The translations under genes were made by a program, and so were the position numbers. Shown here piece by piece: positions 1-4,978 of a DNA stretch of 7,429 bases. Under the pieces are notes generated by a model. That model had not been told where the DNA came from, made no database searches, and saw nothing but the letters and a program-made list of their open reading frames with translations. The DNA lies in NCBI GenBank assembly GCA_018656255.1, contig JABHYI010000066.1:1-7429 (forward strand), given 5' to 3'. The DNA comes from Bacteroidota bacterium. Lineage in GTDB: Bacteria; Bacteroidota; Bacteroidia; Flavobacteriales; Flavobacteriaceae. Within the stretch, counting starts at the first letter, position 1. Each line of letters opens with the position of its first letter.

Positions 1-27
1 CAAAATATCAATAGAATATACACCAAT

Positions 28-64
28 AAAAAAGCCCTACACTTTTTGGTGTAGGGCTTTTTTT
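28..64. terminator. Strong bidirectional intrinsic terminator
   Basis: A perfect 9-bp G+C-rich stem (GCCCTACAC at 34-42 pairing with GTGTAGGGC at 49-57) encloses a 6-nt loop. It is flanked by six A on the left (28-33) and seven T on the right (58-64), which extend the stem. Read on either strand it gives a hairpin followed by a U tract, so it can stop transcription from both sides. On the minus strand it lies about 49 bp beyond the stop codon of the small secreted protein gene at 113-823 and should end that transcript. The symmetry suggests a convergent gene just left of the window, which is not visible here. Confidence 0.9.
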
Positions 65-112
65 AGTATTCTTTGCCTAAAGGGGTATTTGAAGCGCTAT
101 GTGCGTATTATT

Positions 113-823
113 TTAAAGGCTATCGTAGTACTTTACCGCTGTAAGTAAATCTTTTTGTTTGTTAAGATCTAAATTATATTTTTTTGTAAAGATTTTCATT
201 TGATTTTGTTTCTCTCCAAATACCTTTAGTTTTTTGCTTCTAGACTTAGGCATTTGATAAAATTTACCACTTTTAGTAACTAAGTAAAAAACAGGTTTGT
301 CTTTAAAAACAGCAGGAAGTGTTTTTGTGATGGAAGATGTAGCCTTTTTTTCTGGGATGAATTCTTTAACGTGCTTTTTATACAGCGCTATTTGACCTCC
401 TTCAAAGATAACTTGAAAATAACCTCCATTTTCAACACCTCCTTGGTAGGGTACAAACACATATATGTCTTCTATAATCTTTACATATATGTCTTGAGAT
501 TTTGTAAGAACTCTTGCGTTTTCATCATTTGAGCTAAGAGTTTGTTTAACTTCCATCTCATCTGCAACGGCATTGTATCTTATGGCTAAATTATCTGCAA
601 GAAGTGTTCCTTCTTTGTAAATGTTCCCTGGTAAGAAATTTGGGTTGTTATAGGGAGTACCTCTATAGGTTTTTGTGTCTTTAAAGTTGATACCATTGTT
701 TTGTCTTTTAATGTAGTTGTCTAAAAGAAAAACATCAGAAACAAACATTGCGGTATCAAATTGTGCTAAAGCTGTGTTTAGTGTTAATACACATAAAACA
801 ACGGTAAGTATGATTTTTTTCAT
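113..823 (-). CDS. Small secreted protein of unknown function, paralog of the gene at 870-1571
   Basis: A 236-residue protein that I cannot assign to a named family. Residues 1-20 form a classical signal peptide: MKK, a hydrophobic core, and an ALA cleavage site before Q21. The mature part is therefore about 216 residues, exported, with no further membrane segment. Recognisable blocks are RGTPYNNPNF with GNIYKEG (54-72), IRYNAVADEMEVK (81-93), GGYFQVIFEGG followed by YKKHVKEF (133-155), and a lysine-rich C-terminal part (176-236) ending KYYDSL. All of these have counterparts in the protein encoded at 870-1571, so the two arose by duplication. The pattern of a G-x-PY segment, an RYN-x-x-x-DE-E segment and a C-terminal K-rich helix recurs in uncharacterised exported proteins of Flavobacteriia as I recall them; this is memory, not a search. 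The gene lies 46 bp after its paralog, has no TAnnTTTG element of its own, and is followed by the terminator at 28-64, so it is probably the last gene of a two-gene transcript. Confidence 0.85.
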   Translation of the reverse strand: MKKIILTVVLCVLTLNTALAQFDTAMFVSDVFLLDNYIKRQNNGINFKDTKTYRGTPYNNPNFLPGNIYKEGTLLADNLAIRYNAVADEMEVKQTLSSNDENARVLTKSQDIYVKIIEDIYVFVPYQGGVENGGYFQVIFEGGQIALYKKHVKEFIPEKKATSSITKTLPAVFKDKPVFYLVTKSGKFYQMPKSRSKKLKVFGEKQNQMKIFTKKYNLDLNKQKDLLTAVKYYDSL

Positions 824-869
824 TTGTATGGTTTTTATATTATATTTAATAGCAAAAACTTTGCCAAGA

Positions 870-1571
870 TTAAAGCGCGTTAAAATAGTCTAACGCTTGG
901 TTGAAATCTTTCTCTCTGCGGAGGTTTAAGTTGTTATTTTCTATGTAAGTACTCATTTGGTTTGCCATTGGGGCAAACAACTTTTCTCTTTTTGCTTTTC
1001 CTTTTGGAAGTTTTGTTAAACCTCCCGAGCTACTCACAATATACAATTGTTCTTTTTCTTTGAAAGTGTCTGGCACGTCTCTAGAGTATGAGTTTGCAGA
1101 CTCTTTACCCTCCACAAAATTTTTAATTATCTTTTTATATACAGTAAGCTCAGCACCTTGGGAAATCACCATAAAGTATCCTGCTTTTTGATTTTTGTCT
1201 GGAGATATAAGGTACACAAAATCATCATTTAAAATACGTACAGAGATATTTTGATCTGCTTTGATGACATTGGCAACAGTAGCTGAGGTGCTAGTGTTTG
1301 CCTTTAATTCTATTTCTTCTGCCTGGACATTATACCTAAGAGCAACATTACTGGCCACTAATCTACCGTATTTATATACAGACCCTATTTGAAACTCTTT
1401 ATTTGCGTATATGGATCCCATGGTATTTTTGTAGCCCTTGAAAACCGGTGTTGTTTTCGAGGATAAATAGTCATTATCTAATGTTTGGTCATTGGTCATA
1501 CTTTGGGAAAGCATGTTTAAAGACACAAGAAGTGATACTAATACTAGAAAATTATTTTTTATTAATGACAT
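870..1571 (-). CDS. Small secreted protein of unknown function, paralog of the gene at 113-823
   Basis: A 233-residue protein of the same unnamed family as its downstream neighbour. The N-terminus (MSLIKNNF, then a hydrophobic stretch to about residue 22, LNMLSQ) is a signal peptide with cleavage likely near residues 21-24. Shared blocks are GSIYANKEF with GSVYKYG (52-69), LRYNVQAEEIELK (78-90), GYFMVISQGAELTVYKKIIKNF (131-152), FKEKEQLYIVSSSG (170-183), and a basic C-terminus ending ALDYFNAL. The two proteins align nearly end to end with only small gaps, but many positions differ, so the duplication is not recent. This gene comes first in the pair, and a TAnnTTTG element lies 23 bp before its start codon. 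Its function cannot be deduced. The lack of a lipobox, beta-barrel end or sorting domain suggests a soluble periplasmic or envelope-associated protein. Confidence 0.85.
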   Translation of the reverse strand: MSLIKNNFLVLVSLLVSLNMLSQSMTNDQTLDNDYLSSKTTPVFKGYKNTMGSIYANKEFQIGSVYKYGRLVASNVALRYNVQAEEIELKANTSTSATVANVIKADQNISVRILNDDFVYLISPDKNQKAGYFMVISQGAELTVYKKIIKNFVEGKESANSYSRDVPDTFKEKEQLYIVSSSGGLTKLPKGKAKREKLFAPMANQMSTYIENNNLNLRREKDFNQALDYFNAL

Positions 1572-1593
1572 AGTTTATTTTTAAAAACAAGTT

Positions 1594-1601
1594 CAAAACT
1601 A
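1594..1601 (-). promoter_or_regulatory. Putative Bacteroidota -7 element for the secreted paralog pair
   Basis: The minus strand reads TAGTTTTG, an exact match to the Bacteroidota -7 consensus TAnnTTTG, 23 bp before the ATG at 1571. No TTG -33 element is present at the usual 17-23 bp spacing, and the region is A+T-rich, so a chance match is possible. If real, it would drive both secreted paralogs. Confidence 0.4.
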
Positions 1602-1751
1602 ATATTTCAAGCTTTTAATTGTGTTAAATTATTGTTATTGTTTAAGGATACTTGATGCTTTTTAAGCAGTTGCAAATAAAAACAAAACCTGTAAGGCAGC
1701 AATTACTTTGTGCGTTTTTTGTGAGATAATTTTTGTGATCTATTGTCTTTT

Positions 1752-3863
1752 TTAAAGCTCAATTAAATCTATGGCTTTTGACACTTCTGTCTCGGGCATT
1801 TTACACGCGTTATTGACACAAACATAAACAAAGGTCTCATTTTCTATAAAACGCTGTTCTAGAAGTGGGCTGTTGCCCGCTTTTGTGCTACCTGCAACAA
1901 GTTTGTTTGGCAAATAGTACTGATGAATTTCTTTCACTTTTTGCTGCGCATCTTCTCCTACAACAACAATTTCATAAAAGCTGTTTTGAAAATTAGCCAA
2001 TAAGTCCAACCAGTTAGAAAACCCTGATGGGTATTTTTCTATCTCTGGGAGTACATTTTTAAGCATTTGAGAAGCGGTAGCGCCATACGTTTGGTTGTCA
2101 AAATGATGTGATAAAACATATAAGTTTTTTGCCATCATAGAGTTGGATGCTGGAATTACATTGTCTCTGTATTCAAAACTTCTTGTAATTAAAGATGGAT
2201 CCTGGTCATTGGTGAAATAAAACAGTTGTTTTTCTGAATCAAAGAAATGCCCGTAGGTGTAGCTTGTTAGTTCATTGGCAATTAAGAGCCACTGATCATC
2301 CAAGGTAATTTCATACAAACCAATATAGGCATCAATTACCGCGGCATAATCTTCTAGATATCCATTAATAGTGCTTTTTCCGTCCTTATGGCTATGAAAC
2401 AAAGCGCCAGAAGTTTGCCATTGTTTAGACTTTATAAAATGTGCGTTTTTTAGAGCAGCCTGCAAGTATGCTGGCTCTTGAAATGCTTTATAAGCATCTA
2501 CATATCCTTTAAGCATAAGCCCATTCCAGGAGGTTAGAATTTTATCATCCAGTCTTGGCTTATCTCGTTTATTTCTGTAACTAAGAAGTGCTTTTCTCCA
2601 AGCTTCTTTTTTGTTTTGTAATTCTTGATTGGTAATGCCAAAGGCTGCGCACACTTCAGGGTCACTTTTAGAGCGTATTAGAACATAATGATTGTTCTCC
2701 CATAATCCAAAAGAATTAATATTGTAATAGGTTGAGAATAATTCAACATCTTCTCCAAGTTCTTTTGTAAGCTCCTCTTTGGTGAACACATAATAGGCTC
2801 CCTCTTCAAGAACTCCATCCTTGGTGAGGCTATCGGCATCAAAGGAAGAGTAAAAGGCACCTTCACTATTTGTGCATTCTCTAGCAACAAATGCAAGAGT
2901 TTGAGTTACCACTTCTTTGTATAAATTATCTTTAGTTGCTAAATAGGCGTTGCTGTAGAGGCTGACCATCTGGGCATTGTCGTACAGCATTTTTTCAAAG
3001 TGAGGAACATGCCATTTTTTATCTACACTATATCTTGAGAAACCACCTCCAATATGATCGTATATTCCGCCATAAGCCATCTTGTTTAGGGTAGTGGTAA
3101 CATATTGAAGTAGGCCCGTATCTTTGCTTTGTTTTGCCTTTCGCAGAAGATAAGAAATAGTATTTGGCATCATAAATTTAGGAGCTCTGTTTGGGCCTCC
3201 AAATGTGTTGTCAAAAGATGCTTGCCATTGGCTTAAAATTTCATTGGTATTGTAGTTTTTTAAATCTACATTTTCCTCATTTAAAGGAAGAAGATCCATG
3301 CTTTTTATACCTTCTTCAAGATTGTTTGCAACCTCAAATAACCTTTCTGGGTTTTGGGTGTATATTTTTTGCATTTGTTCTAAGGCATTTACCCAATCCT
3401 CTTTTTTAAAATAGGTACCTCCCCAAACAGGTCTTCCATCTGGAAGTGTTATAACATTAAGTGGCCATCCTGCACTACCGGTTAATAGCTGTACCGCATT
3501 AATATAGATTTGATCTACATCTGGACGCTCTTCTCTGTCTACCTTAACATTGATGTAGTTTTTGTTCATTACAGCGGCAACTGCACTATCCTCAAAACTC
3601 TCTCGCTCCATAACATGGCACCAATGACAGGCAGCATATCCTATGCTAACAATCATGAGTTTTTTATCCTTTTTTGCAACTTCCAATGTTTGGTCATTCC
3701 AAGCTCTCCAATCTACAGGGTTGTGCGCGTGCTGTAATAAATAAGGACTTGTTTCTTGGGCAAGTAGGTTGGTGTATTGATGTATGTCCACGGCGTCTTT
3801 TTTTGAAGTATTACAAGAAAAAAATAAAATCGAACAAAGTAAAATCAAATAAAGTTGTTTCAT
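1752..3863 (-). CDS. DUF255/YyaL-type thioredoxin-domain lipoprotein
   Basis: A 703-residue protein of the DUF255 family (bacterial YyaL; mammalian SPATA20), full length for the family. Residues 1-17 are a lipoprotein signal with lipobox LFFSC, giving a lipidated Cys17. The Trx-like domain (about 32-190) opens with the hallmark LAQETSPYLLQHAHNPVDW and carries the CHWC pair (C79, C82) in GYAACHWCHVM, then VKVDREERPDVD and GSAGWPLNV. The rest (about 220-690) resembles an (alpha/alpha)6 barrel as in six-hairpin glycosidases: GGIYDHIGGGFSRYSVD with WHVPHFEKMLYDNAQ (265-298), FDADS (341-345), DDKILTSWNGLM (439-450), GYLEDYA (501-507), and a C-terminal C682/C687 pair (CVNNAC). No precise reaction is established for the family; a redox, chaperone-like or sugar-processing role is inferred from the folds. 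The lipobox places this member in the envelope, unlike cytosolic relatives. It lies 98 bp downstream of the NifU gene on the same strand and has its own TAnnTTTG element. No convincing terminator follows it. Confidence 0.93.
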   Translation of the reverse strand: MKQLYLILLCSILFFSCNTSKKDAVDIHQYTNLLAQETSPYLLQHAHNPVDWRAWNDQTLEVAKKDKKLMIVSIGYAACHWCHVMERESFEDSAVAAVMNKNYINVKVDREERPDVDQIYINAVQLLTGSAGWPLNVITLPDGRPVWGGTYFKKEDWVNALEQMQKIYTQNPERLFEVANNLEEGIKSMDLLPLNEENVDLKNYNTNEILSQWQASFDNTFGGPNRAPKFMMPNTISYLLRKAKQSKDTGLLQYVTTTLNKMAYGGIYDHIGGGFSRYSVDKKWHVPHFEKMLYDNAQMVSLYSNAYLATKDNLYKEVVTQTLAFVARECTNSEGAFYSSFDADSLTKDGVLEEGAYYVFTKEELTKELGEDVELFSTYYNINSFGLWENNHYVLIRSKSDPEVCAAFGITNQELQNKKEAWRKALLSYRNKRDKPRLDDKILTSWNGLMLKGYVDAYKAFQEPAYLQAALKNAHFIKSKQWQTSGALFHSHKDGKSTINGYLEDYAAVIDAYIGLYEITLDDQWLLIANELTSYTYGHFFDSEKQLFYFTNDQDPSLITRSFEYRDNVIPASNSMMAKNLYVLSHHFDNQTYGATASQMLKNVLPEIEKYPSGFSNWLDLLANFQNSFYEIVVVGEDAQQKVKEIHQYYLPNKLVAGSTKAGNSPLLEQRFIENETFVYVCVNNACKMPETEVSKAIDLIEL

Positions 3864-3892
3864 CTATACTTGGGTTTAATAAATCTTATAAA

Positions 3893-3919
3893 CAAAAATA
3901 CACTTTTTGAAATTTCAAA
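3893..3919 (-). promoter_or_regulatory. Putative promoter of the DUF255 gene
   Basis: The minus strand carries TATTTTTG (3893-3900), an exact TAnnTTTG match, 29 bp before the ATG at 3863. Upstream there is a TTTG (3916-3919) with a 15-bp spacer, somewhat shorter than the 17-23 bp usual for Bacteroidota promoters. The same -7 octamer occurs before the NifU gene. It suggests the DUF255 gene can be transcribed separately from NifU. Confidence 0.5.
3906..3919. repeat. Perfect 14-bp palindrome in the NifU-DUF255 gap
   Basis: TTTGAAATTTCAAA is its own reverse complement with no spacer. It overlaps the possible -33 element of the DUF255 gene, a place where a dimeric regulator could bind. It has no G+C-rich core and no U tract, so it is not a terminator. 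In such A+T-rich DNA it could also arise by chance. Confidence 0.5.
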
Positions 3920-3961
3920 TTATAGTATTATACGTCTATTGTGTTTGTAAGCAATACAATA

Positions 3962-4891
3962 TCAGCCATTAACTGCCTCTACGGTTTCAACTCGGCCAGG
4001 CATCATTTCTTGAAGCATGGTTTGAATACCATTTTTTAAAGTAACGGTTGCCGAAGGACAACCACTGCAAGCCCCTTGCAAGATGACATGTACGGTTTTA
4101 GTGTCTTTTTGATAGGAGTCAAAGGCAATGTGCCCACCATCACTTGCTACAGCTGGTTTGATGTACTCATCAAGAATGTCAACAATCTCCTGCTCAATGT
4201 TGCTGTATGTCTTGTCGTTTTTTTCTTGAGAAACAGCCGTTTTTTTCTTGTCATTTGCTAGTGTAACCTCTTTCTTGCTTTGCAAAAAAGCATCATTAAA
4301 AATAGCTTTACCCTCTTCAATGAAGGTTCTTATAAATGAGCGTAGTTCATTAGAAACTTCTGTCCATTCAACCACATTGTATTTTGTTATAGATACATAG
4401 TTTGCGCTAATAAAAACCTCTTTTACAAAAGCAAAAGAGAAGAGTGCTTTCGCTAGTGGTGCCTCTACAGCATCTTCTATAGATTTAAACTCAAAAACGC
4501 CATCAGCTAGGGGTTTGTTGGCAACATACTTCATCACCCCTGGGTTTGGAGTGCTTTCTGCATATACTGTTACGGGTACTTTTTTTGATGTTTCTTCTTG
4601 GGTGATTACCTCTTTGTCACTATTTAGGTAATCTGCAATAGATTGTGCTACTTCGTCCTGCACAGATGGCCAATCAACAATATTAAATTTTTCAATAGCA
4701 ACAAAATTTTGAGATATATAGACTGTTTTCACAAAGGGAAGGTAAAACAATTCTTGAGCCAAAGGGCTAGGTTTTGCTTGGTCTATGTTGGAGAACTCAT
4801 AACTTTTCGCTTGGGTTAAAAACGAATTTGTAACAAACTTCACAATATTTTCGTTATTTGTTGGTTGTACAGTTATGTTAAATTGGTTCAT
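3962..4891 (-). CDS. NifU-family Fe-S scaffold protein with duplicated Nfu N-domain
   Basis: A 309-residue protein with the NifU C-terminal domain (about 231-305): IEQEIVDILDEYIKPAVASDGG followed by the cluster-binding pair C275-S-G-C278 in LQGACSGCPSA and VTLKNGIQTML. Proteins of this type bind or pass on Fe-S clusters in the cytoplasm. Ahead of it stand two copies of the Nfu N-terminal domain (about 4-90 and 106-195). Both keep the SPLA/APLA-x-x-LF-x-x-x-FVK-x-V-IS pattern and a W in VDW/VEW. Copy 2 keeps the typical TPNP-x-x-x-KY opening (114-121), whereas copy 1 has TNNE in its place. A lysine-rich linker (about 200-230) separates these from the C-domain. The frame stays open 25 codons further upstream to 4966, but I start at 4891: MNQFNITVQP begins directly at the domain, the extension (K-rich, hydrophobic) fits no Nfu protein, and a TAnnTTTG element lies inside the extension. 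The gene diverges from the large surface protein at 4979. Confidence 0.93.
   Translation of the reverse strand: MNQFNITVQPTNNENIVKFVTNSFLTQAKSYEFSNIDQAKPSPLAQELFYLPFVKTVYISQNFVAIEKFNIVDWPSVQDEVAQSIADYLNSDKEVITQEETSKKVPVTVYAESTPNPGVMKYVANKPLADGVFEFKSIEDAVEAPLAKALFSFAFVKEVFISANYVSITKYNVVEWTEVSNELRSFIRTFIEEGKAIFNDAFLQSKKEVTLANDKKKTAVSQEKNDKTYSNIEQEIVDILDEYIKPAVASDGGHIAFDSYQKDTKTVHVILQGACSGCPSATVTLKNGIQTMLQEMMPGRVETVEAVNG
4307..4882 (-). repeat. Tandem Nfu N-domain duplication within the NifU gene
   Basis: Two homologous coding segments, about 4622-4882 (copy 1) and 4307-4576 (copy 2), encode Nfu N-domains of about 87-90 residues joined by a 15-residue linker. Matching blocks include LPFVKTVYISQNFVAIEKFNIV in copy 1 and FAFVKEVFISANYVSITKYNVV in copy 2. 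The boundaries are read from the protein alignment and are good to a few residues. DNA identity is clearly lower than protein similarity, so the duplication is old. Confidence 0.85.
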
Positions 4892-4919
4892 AGTGTGAAT
4901 TTTGTGTGATTTTTTTTTG

Positions 4920-4927
4920 CAAAAATA
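4920..4927 (-). promoter_or_regulatory. Putative -7 element for the NifU gene
   Basis: The minus strand reads TATTTTTG, matching TAnnTTTG exactly and identical to the element before the DUF255 gene. It ends 28 bp before the ATG at 4891, a normal leader length. No TTG is found 17-23 bp further upstream. It lies within the possible N-terminal extension of the reading frame and so favours the 4891 start. Confidence 0.5.
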
Positions 4928-4951
4928 CCGAAAGAAAATCATTGTAATGAA

Positions 4952-4959
4952 TATATTTG
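4952..4959 (+). promoter_or_regulatory. Putative -7 element for the surface repeat protein gene
   Basis: TATATTTG matches TAnnTTTG on the plus strand, 19 bp before the ATG at 4979. The transcript leader would be only about a dozen bases. No -33 TTG is visible at the proper spacing. With the element at 4920-4927 on the other strand it would make a compact divergent promoter region. Confidence 0.4.
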
Positions 4960-4978
4960 ACCTCATATTGATATGTCA

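Noticed and set aside
852..864. Small inverted repeat GCAAA-AAC-TTTGC between the two secreted paralogs
   Set aside because: A 5-bp stem with a 3-nt loop and no U tract fits neither a terminator nor a known regulatory element. Co-transcription remains the simplest reading.
1676..1702. Possible terminator for the DUF255 gene (CTG/CAG hairpin followed by T-rich DNA on the minus strand)
   Set aside because: The stem has only 3 bp and the T tract is interrupted. It is far weaker than the hairpin at 28-64.
3191..3910. Several plus-strand open frames of 72-78 codons opposite the DUF255 gene
   Set aside because: They are antisense to conserved coding sequence and lack convincing starts or protein-like composition.
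3937..3961. TATTGT...ACAATA inverted repeat just after the NifU stop codon
   Set aside because: The stem is 6 bp, A+T-rich, with a 13-nt loop and no U tract, so it is not a credible terminator.
4892..4966. 25-codon upstream extension of the NifU reading frame
   Set aside because: The extra residues (MRSNIF...KIHT) match nothing expected for Nfu proteins, and the putative -7 element TATTTTTG lies inside it. The ATG at 4891 sits directly before the first domain.
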